DNA from: Clostridia bacterium
Lineage (GTDB): Bacteria; Bacillota; Clostridia; Oscillospirales; Butyricicoccaceae
NCBI GenBank assembly: GCA_029099685.1
Contig: JAQXOO010000003.1
Coordinates: forward strand, 1 to 34,747
Reading direction: 5' to 3'
Length of the DNA stretch: 34,747 nucleotides
Both the position numbers and the translations under genes were made by a program. The notes under the pieces are model-generated. The model made no database searches, had not been told where the DNA came from, and saw only the letters and a program-made list of their open reading frames with translations. This document shows, piece after piece, positions 16,035 to 25,213 of this stretch (its first letter is position 1; every line of letters begins with the position of its first letter).

Positions 16035-16895
16035 ATGAAAAAAGTCCTGAACCCTGTTTTGAAATATCTGGGCATTCTGGGCGGCAGTCTGATCTACGCC
16101 GCCGCCATCGCCCTGTTTCTGGACCCCAACCAGCTGGCGCCCGGCGGTGTCAGCGGCATCGCCATCATCCTCAACCATCTGACCCGCGTCCCCACGGGCA
16201 CCCTGATCCTCATCATGAACGTGCCCCTGTTGGCGCTGGGCCTGTGGAAGCTGGGCTGGAAGCTGGTGGCCTCCACGTTGGCGGCGGTGGTGGCCTCCTC
16301 CCTGTTCACCGACCTGCTGGCGCCCTACGGTCCCCTGACCGCCGACCCCCTGCTGGCGGCCTGCGCCGGCGGCGCGATGCTGGCGCTGGGCATGGGCATC
16401 CTGTTCAAGCTGGGCGCCACCTCCGGCGGCACCGACATCCTGGTGCGGGTCATCAAGCTGAAATACAAGCATCTCAAGACCGGCACCCTCTTTCTGGCTA
16501 CAGACTGCTGTGTCATCGTCGCCTCGGCCCTGGTGTTCCGGAATATCGACCTGGCGCTGTACGCCGCCATCGCCACCATGGTGTGCTCCTTCTGTCTGGA
16601 CCTGGTGCTGTACGGCCGGGACGAAGCCAAGCTGGTGTATCTCATCACCAACCGTGAAACAGCCATTGCCGACCGGCTGCTGGAGGAGCTGGAGATCGGC
16701 GTCACCTATCTTCAGGGCCAGGGCGCCTATACCCGTGACAACAAAAAGGTCATCCTCACCGCCTGCGCCAAGCGGCTGCTGCCCCGGGTCCAGGACATCG
16801 CCATGGAGGAGGACCCCTGTGCCTTTCTCATCGTCACCTCGGCCAGCGAGATTTTCGGCGAGGGCTTCAAAGACATTCACGCCCCCCGGCTGTGA
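16035..16895 (+). CDS. YitT family membrane protein
   Basis: A 286-residue protein with about five or six hydrophobic segments in residues 8-185, in the YitT (DUF161) pattern. The family stretch DPNQLAPGGVSGIAIILNHL near the N-terminus and KLGATSGGTDILVRVIKLKY in the second half are clear. A soluble C-terminal DUF2179 domain runs from about 200 to 286 (VTYLQGQGAYTRDNKKVI, VTSASEIFGEGFKDIH). Molecular function in this family is unknown. The ATG at 16035 follows AAGAGGT; a longer in-frame reading from 15840 would pass through the promoter and is not supported. It is a single-gene unit upstream of tRNA-Gly. Confidence 0.92.
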   Translation: MKKVLNPVLKYLGILGGSLIYAAAIALFLDPNQLAPGGVSGIAIILNHLTRVPTGTLILIMNVPLLALGLWKLGWKLVASTLAAVVASSLFTDLLAPYGPLTADPLLAACAGGAMLALGMGILFKLGATSGGTDILVRVIKLKYKHLKTGTLFLATDCCVIVASALVFRNIDLALYAAIATMVCSFCLDLVLYGRDEAKLVYLITNRETAIADRLLEELEIGVTYLQGQGAYTRDNKKVILTACAKRLLPRVQDIAMEEDPCAFLIVTSASEIFGEGFKDIHAPRL

Positions 16896-16938
16896 TTTTG
16901 GATATTTCTGGATAAATCAGAAAAAAGCGAAAAAAGGC

Positions 16939-16967
16939 TTGACTTTCCCGGTTCCTTTTGTTATTCT
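16939..16967 (+). promoter_or_regulatory. Predicted promoter of tRNA-Gly
   Basis: -35 TTGACT (16939-16944), a 17-base spacer and -10 TATTCT (16962-16967), 21 bases before the mature tRNA 5' end. Confidence 0.65.
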
Positions 16968-16988
16968 ATAAAGGCAATCAGGAAGCCT

Positions 16989-17064
16989 GCGGATTTAGCT
17001 CATCTGGTAGAGCGCCACCTTGCCAAGGTGGAGGTAGCGAGTTCGAGCCTCGTAATCCGCTCCA
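16989..17064 (+). tRNA. tRNA-Gly (GCC)
   Basis: A 76-base cloverleaf with encoded CCA. The acceptor stem GCGGATT pairs with AATCCGC, the D arm is GCTC/GAGC, and the anticodon stem CCACC/GGTGG holds loop TTGCCAA with anticodon GCC. The T arm GCGAG/CTCGT has loop TTCGAGC. The discriminator is T, as expected for bacterial glycine tRNAs. All stems pair, with one G-T wobble. Confidence 0.97.
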
Positions 17065-17066
17065 TT

Positions 17067-17098
17067 GACCGCTTACGGAACCGTAAGCGGTCTTTTTT
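17067..17098 (+). terminator. Intrinsic terminator of tRNA-Gly
   Basis: A perfect inverted repeat (17067-17076 with 17083-17092) with a GGAACC loop, followed by six T's, starting three bases after the tRNA. Confidence 0.9.
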
Positions 17099-17114
17099 AT
17101 CTTTTCCCTAAAGA

Positions 17115-17141
17115 AAAAGCCGTCCCAGCGGGACGGCTTTT
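17115..17141. terminator. Bidirectional intrinsic terminator at the end of the murB-pcrA operon
   Basis: A 12-bp stem (17115-17126 with 17130-17141) with an AGC loop. On the minus strand it is followed by TTTTTCTTT. It lies 25 bases after the pcrA stop and is the only clear terminator for the minus-strand run that begins at murB. Confidence 0.88.
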
Positions 17142-17166
17142 GTTTGTTTCCGGCTGCGCTTTGACC

Positions 17167-19587
17167 TTACAGCTTTTCCATGAACTTGGCGGCGGTCTTG
17201 GCCATCATCAGCTTGTCCCCCGCCTTGTCAAAGCGGATGTTAAGCAGCAGGTCGCCGCCCATGGGCGTGACCTCCCGCACCACGCCGGGGCCAAAGGCCT
17301 TGTGCCGGACGGCCATGCCCACCCGGAACTGGGGCGTGGGGCTGGGCGCGGAGGCAAAGGCCGGACTGGGCGCCGGACGCCGGGGCTCCCTGCGGGGCTG
17401 GTCCCGCTGCCATGACACCGTGCCGCCCCGCTGCCACGTGCCGGTCTGCTGGCCGAAGCCCGCCGGGTGCTGGGGCCGGGTCTCCACTTCCTCCACCAGT
17501 TCAGGGGGAATTTCTCCGATGAACCGGGAGGGCTTTCCGTACATGGTCTGACCGTAGAGCATCCGGCGGCGGGAGCAGGTGATGTACAGCTCCCGCTTGG
17601 CGCGGGTCATTGCCACGTAGCAAAGGCGGCGCTCCTCCTCCATCTCCTCCTCGCTTTCCATGGAGCGGTAGGAGGGGAACAGCCCCTCTTCGGCACCCAC
17701 GATGAACACCTTGGGAAACTCCAGGCCCTTGGCGGAATGCATGGTCATCATGGTGACCACGTCGGCGTTTTCATCGTACTTGTCCACGTCGGAGATCAGG
17801 CTCAGTTCCTCCAGAAAGCCCTCCAGCGCCGGGGGCACGCCTTCGCTCTCGCAGCGCTTCTGATAGTCCACCATGTTGGATTTCAGTTCCTGAATGTTTT
17901 CCAGGCGGCCCTTGGCTTCCTCGGTGCCCTGGGCCTCCAGCGCCAGGCGGTAGCCCGACTGTTCCAGCAGGGCGTCGTACAGCTCCACCAGGGAGACCTG
18001 GTCCTTCATCTCCCGCAGGGACTGGATCATGGCGCCGAATTTCAGCAGAGCCGCCGCGCCCCGCGACAAGTCAGGATACTTGTCAGCCCTGCAGATCACA
18101 TCGAATTCCGTGGTTCCTTCCCGCACGGCGTGGTCCGCCACCAGCTCCAGCGTCCTGGCGCCTATCTTCCGTGGCGGGTTGTTGATGATGCGGTGCAGGC
18201 GCACGCTGTCGCCGGGATTATGCAGCACCTCCAGATAGGCGCGCATATCCCGGATCTCCAGCGAATCCAGGAAGGAGCGGCCCCGCACCACGGCAAAGGG
18301 GATGCCCGACCGCACAAAGCAGGTCTGCAAAAAGTTGCTCAGAGCGTTATTGCGGTAAAGGACTGTAAAGTCCTTCAGCTTTTCGCCTTTGGAATAGGCC
18401 TCGTGGATGGTTTTGGCGATGTAATGGGCTTCTTCATCCTGGTTGTCCGCCAGGTAATAGCGGATCTTGTCCCCTGCCCCCTGCTGGGTCCACAGGGTCT
18501 TGCCCTTGCGGCCCTGGTTGCGGGCAATGACATGGTTGGCAGCGTCCAGAATGTTGCCGGTGGAGCGGTAATTCTGCTCCAGGCGAATGGTGACGGCGTC
18601 CTTGTACTGGTGCTCAAAGTCCAGAATGTTCTCGATGGTGGCGCCCCGGAACTTGTAAATACTCTGGTCGTCGTCGCCCACCACGCAGAAATTGCGCCAG
18701 CCGCCGGCCAGCAGGGAGCACAGCACATATTGGGCGTGGTTGGTGTCCTGATACTCGTCCACCAGCACATAGCGGAACTTGCGCTGATAATACTCCCGCA
18801 CATCATCCTCGGACTGGAGCAGCTCCACGGTCTTGCAGATGATGTCGTCAAAGTCCAGGGCGCTGGCCTTGCGGCAGCGCTTCTGGTATTCGGCATAGAT
18901 GCGGGCCACGGTCTTTTTGTAATAGTCCTCCCCCGCCTGGACGGCAAAATCCTCGGGCATCAGCAGGGCCTCCTTGGCCCGGGAGATGGCGGACATGACG
19001 CCCTTGGGGTCAAAGCGCTTTTCGTCGAAGCCGAAGTCCCGGATCACCGACACGATCATGCGCTTTTTGTCGTCCTCGTCATAAATGGTAAAGTTGGAGG
19101 AATAGCCCAGCCGCTCAATATACCGCCGCAGAATGCGGGTGCAGGCGGTGTGGAAGGTGTGGGCCCAGATGTCCCTTCCCTGGTCGCCGCAGGCTACCTC
19201 CAGCCGGGCTTTCAGCTCGCCGGCGGCCTTGTTGGTAAAGGTGATGGCGATGATCTCCCAGGGTTTGGGCGGGTCCACGGCGCACAGGCGGGAAATTTCC
19301 TCCTGGGGCACCGATTCCGGGTCGTCCACGGCCCGGGCCAGGGTCATCAGGTCGCTGTCTCCCGCCCATTGGGGCGCCAGCTCGGATTCATAGCCGCAGC
19401 CGAACCGCAGCAGGTTGATGATGCGGTTGATGAGCACGGTGGTCTTTCCGCTGCCGGCGCCTGCCAGCAGCAAAAGGGGCCCTTCTGTCTTGAGCACGGC
19501 CTGCCGCTGCATATCATTGAGCTTGGCGAACTCATTTTCAATAACGGCGCGCCGCAGGGCGGTATAACGAATGTCAAAATCGTCCAT
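17167..19587 (-). CDS. pcrA: ATP-dependent DNA helicase PcrA/UvrD
   Basis: An 806-residue superfamily 1A 3'-5' helicase. Motifs in order: Q-motif region LNDMQRQAVLKTEGPLLLLA, Walker A AGAGSGKTT, Ia ITFTNKAAGELKAR, II VDEYQDTNHAQY, III GDDDQSIYKFRGA, IV QNYRSTGNILDAA, V MTMHSAKGLEFPKVF and VI LCYVAMTRAKRELY. A Pro/Arg/Gln-rich linker leads to a C-terminal Tudor-like domain (FRVGMAVRHKAFGPGVVREV), known in PcrA/UvrD to bind RNA polymerase. Between motifs I and Ia there are about 40 extra residues (about 65-113) compared with Geobacillus PcrA. The start is the ATG at 19587 with GAGGAA ahead; the GTG at 19599 overlaps that site. It is the last gene of the operon, 47 bases after dnaE. Confidence 0.94.
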   Translation of the reverse strand: MDDFDIRYTALRRAVIENEFAKLNDMQRQAVLKTEGPLLLLAGAGSGKTTVLINRIINLLRFGCGYESELAPQWAGDSDLMTLARAVDDPESVPQEEISRLCAVDPPKPWEIIAITFTNKAAGELKARLEVACGDQGRDIWAHTFHTACTRILRRYIERLGYSSNFTIYDEDDKKRMIVSVIRDFGFDEKRFDPKGVMSAISRAKEALLMPEDFAVQAGEDYYKKTVARIYAEYQKRCRKASALDFDDIICKTVELLQSEDDVREYYQRKFRYVLVDEYQDTNHAQYVLCSLLAGGWRNFCVVGDDDQSIYKFRGATIENILDFEHQYKDAVTIRLEQNYRSTGNILDAANHVIARNQGRKGKTLWTQQGAGDKIRYYLADNQDEEAHYIAKTIHEAYSKGEKLKDFTVLYRNNALSNFLQTCFVRSGIPFAVVRGRSFLDSLEIRDMRAYLEVLHNPGDSVRLHRIINNPPRKIGARTLELVADHAVREGTTEFDVICRADKYPDLSRGAAALLKFGAMIQSLREMKDQVSLVELYDALLEQSGYRLALEAQGTEEAKGRLENIQELKSNMVDYQKRCESEGVPPALEGFLEELSLISDVDKYDENADVVTMMTMHSAKGLEFPKVFIVGAEEGLFPSYRSMESEEEMEEERRLCYVAMTRAKRELYITCSRRRMLYGQTMYGKPSRFIGEIPPELVEEVETRPQHPAGFGQQTGTWQRGGTVSWQRDQPRREPRRPAPSPAFASAPSPTPQFRVGMAVRHKAFGPGVVREVTPMGGDLLLNIRFDKAGDKLMMAKTAAKFMEKL

Positions 19588-19634
19588 AGTGTTCCTCACG
19601 GTTTCTTCTTGTTTCGGTATGGGCCTCCGGCGCT

Positions 19635-22600
19635 TCAGCGGAAGGCCATGTTCTCCCTGCCGATGACAGGTTCCAGCCGGTCATAGACGGCCTGGATGTC
19701 GGCGCCCTTCTGCCAGCTCAGGCGCTGCTTGTCCCGCACCACGTACAAAATCACCTTTTGGTTGCCGGGGCAGGCGTCCAGCGCCTCACGCATCAGCTCG
19801 AAGCGGGCGTCCTCCGGGCAGCTGACCTTCAGCCACAAGGTGCGGCCGTCATCCGGAGGAGCCTCCCGGTCAGGGGCGGGCGGCGGAGAAGCCGGTTCCT
19901 GTCGGGGGCGGGCGGGACGTCCGGCGGCAAACCGGTCGCCCCGGCGGCGGCTTTCGTTGTACTGCTCCGCATAGCTTTCATTGAGGGCCCAGACCTCGTC
20001 CACCATCAGCTTGGGGTCCTCGTCCTCCCGGGCGGAGATGCGCCCGTGGACGATGATCGCCTGGTCCGGCTGCAGGAAGGGGCCGCCGGCCACCAGCGCC
20101 TTTTCAAACACCAGCAGCTCCAGGCTGCCGGTGGTGTCCTCCAGGGTGACATAGGCCATCTGGGTCTGCTTTTTGGTCAGCTTGACCTTCATGGTCATGA
20201 CCACACCCGCCAGCGTGACATACTGTCCGTCCCGGAGCAGCTCGTCGCTGCCCTCCTCCACTGCCTGCAGCAGCCGTCCGATGGGGACGGCGTGGACCTT
20301 GGCGGCCAGCGGCTTCAGTTCCTCCATGGGGTGTCCCGAAAGGTACAGTCCGCAGGTCTCACGCTCCATATTCAGCAGCTCCTTGCGGGAAAACTCCGGA
20401 ATATCCGGCAGGCCTGCCGCGGGAGGCGCGCTGTCCTGGACGAACTCTGCGAACAGGTCGATCTGCCCCTCCAGATTGCGCTTTTGGGCGCTGGATTCGG
20501 AATCCAGCACCGATTCATACACCGACAGAAGCTGGGAGCGGTAGGCCCCCAGGCTGTCAAAGGCGCCGCAGCGGATGAGGTTTTCCAGCACCCGCTTGTT
20601 CAGGTCGTAGCCGCTCATGCGGCCGCAGAAATCGTAAAAATCGCGGAAGGGGCCGTTGGCCCGGCGCTCCTCCACCAGCTTTTCGATAAGGCCCACGCCC
20701 ACGTTTTTCACTGAGCCCAGGCCGAAGCGGATGTTGTCCCCCGCCACGGTGAAGTCGGCGTTGGATTCGTTGATATCCGGGGGCAGCACAGTGACCCCCA
20801 GCTCCTTGGCCTGGTCGATGTATTCCGCCACCTTGCTGTTCTGGCCCAGCACAGAGGTCAGCAGCGCCGCCATGTATTCCTTGGGGTGGTGGAATTTCAG
20901 CCAGGCGGTCTGATAGGCCAGCACGGCGTAGCAGACGGCGTGGGCCTTGTTGAAGGCGTAGTTGGCAAAATCCAGCATCTGGTCAAAGACCTGCTGGGCC
21001 ACCTCCTCCGGGACGCCGTTGGCGGCGCAGCCGCAGATGCCCTCCGCCGGATTGCCGTGAACGAAGTTCTGGCGTTCCGCCTCCAGCACGTCGAATTTCT
21101 TTTTGCTCATGGCCCGGCGCACCATGTCCGCCTTGCCCAGGCTGTAGCCCGCCAGCAGGCGGAAGATCTCCATGACCTGCTCCTGATAGACGATGCAGCC
21201 ATAGGTCACCGACAGCACCTTTTCCAGCAGCGGGTGGGCATAGTGCACCGATTTGGGGTCGTGGCGGGCCTTGATATAGGTATCGATATACTGCATGGGA
21301 CCGGGGCGGAACAAGGCCACGATGGCGGTGATATCCTCCACGCTGCGGGGCTTGAGCCGCACGGCCACGTCCGTCATGCCGGAGGATTCCATCTGGAACA
21401 CGCCGGAGGTCTGGCCCCTGCCCAGCATGTCGAACACCGCCTGGTCGTTGTAATCCAGGTGCTCCCAGTCCACGGAGATGCCCTCGCTTTTCAGCAGCTT
21501 TAGGGCGTCATCGATGATGGTCAGGTTGCGCAGGCCCAGAAAGTCCATCTTCAAAAGGCCCAGTTCCTCCAGCGTGGTCATCACATATTGGCAGACCACG
21601 CCCTGATCGCCCCGGGACAGGGGTACATATTCATCCACCGGCGCGGCGGCGATGATGACGCCGGCGGCGTGGGTGGAGCAGTTCCGGGGCATACCCTCGA
21701 TCTTTCTGGCCATGTCCAGCAGGTTTTTGATGCGGGGGTCGTCGTCATAATACCGCTTCAGCTCCGGGGACACCTGCAGGGCCTTGTCCAGCGTCATTTT
21801 CAGCTCCTGGGGCACCGCCTTGGCCACCATGTCCACCTCGGCATAGGGCATATCCATCACCCGGCCCACATCCCGCACCACGGCGCGGGCGGCCATGGTG
21901 CCAAAGGTGATGATCTGGGCCACGTGGTCCTCGCCGTATTTGCGCGTCACATAGTCGATGACCTCCTGCCGGCGGCGGGGGCAGAAGTCGATGTCGAAGT
22001 CGGGCATGCTCACCCGCTCGGGGTTGATGAACCGCTCAAAGAACAGGCTGTAGCGCATGGGGTCCACATTGGTGATGTTCATGCAGTAGGCCGCCATGGA
22101 TCCCGCGCCGGAACCGCGGCCCGGCCCCACGGGAATGCCCTGGGACTTGGCGTAGTTGACGAAATCGGCCACGATGAGGAAGTATTCCACAAAGCCCATC
22201 CGCGCGATCATGTCCAGCTCGTAGCGCAGGCGGTCCCGGTACTCCTGGGGGGCGTCGGGATACCGTCTTTCAAAGCCCTCCCGGCACAACTTTTCCATAT
22301 AGGCCCGGGCGTCGGTCTCACCCTCCGGCAGTTGGAAGGCGGGCAGGTGGTATTTCCCGAAAACGAAGTCAAAATTGCACATTTCGGCGATCCTGACGGT
22401 GTTTTCCATGGCCTCCGGAGCCTCCGGGAACAGCGCCGCCATCTCGTCGCCGGATTTCACATAGAATTCCGTCCCCGAAAAGCGCATCCGGTTGGCATCC
22501 TCCAGGGTCTTGCCGGTCTGGATGCACAGCAGCACGTCGTGCATCTCGTGGTCCTCCCGCCGCAGGTAGTGGGCGTCGTTGGTGGCCACCAGGGGGATGC

Positions 22601-23192
22601 CGGTCTCCCGGTGCAGCTGCAGAAGGCCGCTGTTGACGGGCTTTTGCTCGGGGATGCCGTGGTCCTGCAGCTCCAGATAATAATTTCCCCGGCCGAACAG
22701 CGCGTCATAGCGCAGGGCGGTCTCCTTTGCCCCGGCATAATTGCCGTGCATCAGCAGGCCCTGCACCTCCCCCGCCAGGCAGGCGGACAGGCACACCAGA
22801 CCCCCGGCGTGCTCCTTCAGAAGGTCCCAGTCCACCCGGGGCTTGTTGTAAAAGCCCTCGGTAAAGCCCGCGGAGCACAGCTTGATGAGGTTCTGGTAGC
22901 CCTCCTGGTTTTTGCACAGCAAAACCAGGTGCCACGGCTCATAGTCCAGCTCGTACACCTTGTCAAACCGGGTGCGGGGCGCCACGTACAGCTCGCAGCC
23001 GATGATGGGCTTGATCCCCGCCTTTTTGGCGGCCTTGTAGAAATCCACGCAGCCGTACATGACGCCGTGGTCGGTGATGGCCACCGCGGTCTGGCCCAGC
23101 TCCTTGACCCGCTCCATCAGCGGGCCCAGGCGGCAGGCGCCGTCCAGCAGGCTGTATTCGGTATGTAAATGCAAATGAACAAAGGGGGTCAT
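19635..23192 (-). CDS. dnaE: DNA polymerase III subunit alpha, DnaE type
   Basis: An 1185-residue family C polymerase. The N-terminal PHP domain (about 1-210) starts HLHLHTEYSLLDGACR and carries AITDHGVMYG. The palm holds GPGRGSGAGSMAAYC and the catalytic aspartates in MPDFDIDFCP (about 396-405). The fingers and helix-hairpin-helix region follow, and an OB fold lies at about 990-1085 (VTLAGVVMTMKVKLTKKQTQ). No 3'-5' exonuclease domain is inserted in PHP, so this is DnaE, not PolC. The ATG at 23192 overlaps the whiA stop (ATGA) and has a GAGGAGGCGG site, so translation is probably coupled. The longer in-frame reading to 23279 would overlap whiA by about 90 bases and is rejected. Confidence 0.95.
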   Translation of the reverse strand: MTPFVHLHLHTEYSLLDGACRLGPLMERVKELGQTAVAITDHGVMYGCVDFYKAAKKAGIKPIIGCELYVAPRTRFDKVYELDYEPWHLVLLCKNQEGYQNLIKLCSAGFTEGFYNKPRVDWDLLKEHAGGLVCLSACLAGEVQGLLMHGNYAGAKETALRYDALFGRGNYYLELQDHGIPEQKPVNSGLLQLHRETGIPLVATNDAHYLRREDHEMHDVLLCIQTGKTLEDANRMRFSGTEFYVKSGDEMAALFPEAPEAMENTVRIAEMCNFDFVFGKYHLPAFQLPEGETDARAYMEKLCREGFERRYPDAPQEYRDRLRYELDMIARMGFVEYFLIVADFVNYAKSQGIPVGPGRGSGAGSMAAYCMNITNVDPMRYSLFFERFINPERVSMPDFDIDFCPRRRQEVIDYVTRKYGEDHVAQIITFGTMAARAVVRDVGRVMDMPYAEVDMVAKAVPQELKMTLDKALQVSPELKRYYDDDPRIKNLLDMARKIEGMPRNCSTHAAGVIIAAAPVDEYVPLSRGDQGVVCQYVMTTLEELGLLKMDFLGLRNLTIIDDALKLLKSEGISVDWEHLDYNDQAVFDMLGRGQTSGVFQMESSGMTDVAVRLKPRSVEDITAIVALFRPGPMQYIDTYIKARHDPKSVHYAHPLLEKVLSVTYGCIVYQEQVMEIFRLLAGYSLGKADMVRRAMSKKKFDVLEAERQNFVHGNPAEGICGCAANGVPEEVAQQVFDQMLDFANYAFNKAHAVCYAVLAYQTAWLKFHHPKEYMAALLTSVLGQNSKVAEYIDQAKELGVTVLPPDINESNADFTVAGDNIRFGLGSVKNVGVGLIEKLVEERRANGPFRDFYDFCGRMSGYDLNKRVLENLIRCGAFDSLGAYRSQLLSVYESVLDSESSAQKRNLEGQIDLFAEFVQDSAPPAAGLPDIPEFSRKELLNMERETCGLYLSGHPMEELKPLAAKVHAVPIGRLLQAVEEGSDELLRDGQYVTLAGVVMTMKVKLTKKQTQMAYVTLEDTTGSLELLVFEKALVAGGPFLQPDQAIIVHGRISAREDEDPKLMVDEVWALNESYAEQYNESRRRGDRFAAGRPARPRQEPASPPPAPDREAPPDDGRTLWLKVSCPEDARFELMREALDACPGNQKVILYVVRDKQRLSWQKGADIQAVYDRLEPVIGRENMAFR

Positions 23193-24061
23193 TTGTCCGC
23201 CTCCTCTCCCAGCTGCACCAGGCGGCGCAGCCGGTTGTTCAGTCCCGGGCGGGAGATGGGCTCCGGCGACGCGGCACACAGCTCAGCCAGGGACAGTTCG
23301 GGGTTACTCAGCCGCAAGTTCGCGGTCTGCCGCAGGGGCTCCGGCAGCTTTTCCAGGATGCCGGCGGCCTGCAGCCGCTCAATGGCGGCGATCTGCCGTG
23401 CGGCAGCGCCCACAGTCTTTGTCAGGTTGGCGGTCTCGCAGTTGACCTTTCGGTTGATGTCGTTGCGCAGCTCCCGCTCCACCTTTTTCAGCATCAGGTC
23501 CATGGCGGAGCCGGTGGCGCCGCAGGCCGAAAGGAAATCCTCGATGGAAGCGCTGTCCTTGTAATACAGCACATGGATGCCCCGGCGCATCACCTGCCCT
23601 GCGGGCAGTTCCATGTCCATCAGCAGGGCGCTCACCTGGCGGGCCGCATGGTAATGGGGCGTCACCAGTTCCAGGTGATAGCCCTTTTCGGTGGACACAT
23701 ACCCCCCCACCAAAAAGGCGCCCCGGAGAAAGGCGGCACGGCTCTGCTCCTCCTCCACCAGCGCCCGGTTCAGGGGCAGGGTGCTCTCCCGCTCGTAGCC
23801 GTAGACGGCAAAAATACGCCGGATCTCCTGGGGGTCCCGCACCTGGAGGATGGTGTCGTTTTCCTCGGGCCAGATGTCGAAATACTGGCTGAGCATGCTC
23901 TGCACCCGGCGGCGCACCGGGGGCATTTCGCACTGGATGCGCAGATTCTCCCGGGAAAACTGCCCCGCGAACAGCAGCATGCCCAGCATCTCGGCCAAAA
24001 CGGTGTCATCAGTCACCGGCACATGGCACAATTCACTTTTGATGTCGGTGGTAAAGGACAT
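23189..24061 (-). CDS. whiA: DNA-binding protein WhiA
   Basis: A 290-residue protein with an N-terminal LAGLIDADG-like region (MSFTTDIKSELCHV, then RGAFLVGGYVSTEKGYHLE) and a C-terminal sporulation-regulator-type helix-turn-helix (LRLSNPELSLAELC, ISRPGLNNRLRRLVQLGEEA). WhiA affects chromosome segregation and cell division in Bacillus and is a sporulation transcription factor in Streptomyces. Its position after rapZ and yvcK is the standard Firmicute order. The start at 24061 has AAAGGAG. The usual downstream gene crh is absent; dnaE follows directly with a 4-base overlap. Confidence 0.95.
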   Translation of the reverse strand: MSFTTDIKSELCHVPVTDDTVLAEMLGMLLFAGQFSRENLRIQCEMPPVRRRVQSMLSQYFDIWPEENDTILQVRDPQEIRRIFAVYGYERESTLPLNRALVEEEQSRAAFLRGAFLVGGYVSTEKGYHLELVTPHYHAARQVSALLMDMELPAGQVMRRGIHVLYYKDSASIEDFLSACGATGSAMDLMLKKVERELRNDINRKVNCETANLTKTVGAAARQIAAIERLQAAGILEKLPEPLRQTANLRLSNPELSLAELCAASPEPISRPGLNNRLRRLVQLGEEADK

Positions 24062-24123
24062 ACGGACGCTCCTTTGCGGATGGATATAAACAGCGGGCGG
24101 GTTCTTTCCCGGCGGGGAGCCTT

Positions 24124-25209
24124 TCAGCCCTTGCGCAAAAGCAGTCGGTCATAATCTCCCAGCTCCCCTTCCCGGTGGGCGAAGGTCTCGGCGGCCAGCA
24201 TGACGTTATAGGCCAGCCGCAGGGGATCGTGCCGGGCCAGCTGGCCGTTGCGGGACAGCATATCTCCGCCGAACAGCCGCACCCGCAGCCGGCGGAAATC
24301 CTCCGTCAGGGGCATCAGCGGCTCGCTGCCCTCGGGCATATACCGGGCGGCCAGTTTGGCGGTGATCTCCTTGGTGTTGTAAAGGCAGGCGTCCACCGTG
24401 CCGCCGTGATCCAGAATGGCCTGCACGTGGTCGGCGGCGGAATACCGCTCGGTCTCACCCTCCTGCGTCATCACGTTGAGGACATACAGCTTCAGCGCCG
24501 GGGAGGTGCGGATGGCCTCGGCCACGCCCCCAACCAGCAGGTTGGGGATCACGCTGGTATACAGGCTGCCCGGGCCCAGGACGATCAGCTCCGCCTCCCG
24601 GATGGCCTGGATGGCCTGTGGGAGGGCGGTGACCTGTTCCGGCACCAGGGACACGGACCGGATATCCAGGTCCCGCTCCTTTTTGGCGGCGGTGATGGCG
24701 GTCTCCCCCACCACCCGGCTGCCGTCGGCAAAGGTGGCCTGCAGGGCCACGTTCTGGTTGCACACCGGCAGCACCTGGCCGGTGACCGCCAGGATGCGGT
24801 TCATATCGGCCACCGCCTCGGCAAAAGAGCCGCAGATATTGTTCAGCGCCAGCAGGAACAGGTTGCCGAAGCTCTGCCCTTCCAGGCTGCCGCTGTCAAA
24901 GCGGTAATTCAAAAGCTGACTCATCATGGTGCTGGTGTTGGCCAGCGCCATGATACAGTTACGGATGTCGCCGGGGGGCAGAATGCCGAACTCCCGCCGC
25001 AGGATGCCGCTGCCGCCGCCGTCGTCTGTGACAGTGACGATGGCGGTGATGTTTTCGGTATATTCCTTCAGGCCCAGCAGCAGCGTGGACAGGCCGGTGC
25101 CGCCGCCGATGGCCACTACCCGCCGCCCGGTGGCCCGGGCCAGGTCCAGGATCTGCTCGGGGATGTCCTCATAGGGCCTGTCCAGATAGGGCCGGATCAA
25201 CTGCTCCAT
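24124..25209 (-). CDS. yvcK: YvcK/CofD-like UDP-sugar-binding morphogenesis factor
   Basis: A 361-residue YvcK (GlmR) protein. The glycine-rich GGGTGLSTLLLGLKEYTENI and VTVTDDGGGSGILRREFGIL motifs identify the CofD-like nucleotide-binding fold. Later segments GPGSLYTSVIPNLLVGGVAEAI and YVLNVMTQEGET are family-typical. Family knowledge: it binds UDP-GlcNAc, is needed for growth on gluconeogenic carbon sources and stimulates GlmS. There is an extra N-terminal stretch of about 25 residues before the core. The start at 25209 lies 4 bases after the rapZ stop, with its ribosome binding site in the end of rapZ. Confidence 0.94.
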   Translation of the reverse strand: MEQLIRPYLDRPYEDIPEQILDLARATGRRVVAIGGGTGLSTLLLGLKEYTENITAIVTVTDDGGGSGILRREFGILPPGDIRNCIMALANTSTMMSQLLNYRFDSGSLEGQSFGNLFLLALNNICGSFAEAVADMNRILAVTGQVLPVCNQNVALQATFADGSRVVGETAITAAKKERDLDIRSVSLVPEQVTALPQAIQAIREAELIVLGPGSLYTSVIPNLLVGGVAEAIRTSPALKLYVLNVMTQEGETERYSAADHVQAILDHGGTVDACLYNTKEITAKLAARYMPEGSEPLMPLTEDFRRLRVRLFGGDMLSRNGQLARHDPLRLAYNVMLAAETFAHREGELGDYDRLLLRKG

Positions 25210-25213
25210 ATGC

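Noticed and set aside
17467-19686. Long open frame (739 codons) on the + strand opposite pcrA
   Set aside because: No motifs and a shadow-type composition; the minus strand carries all helicase motifs in order.
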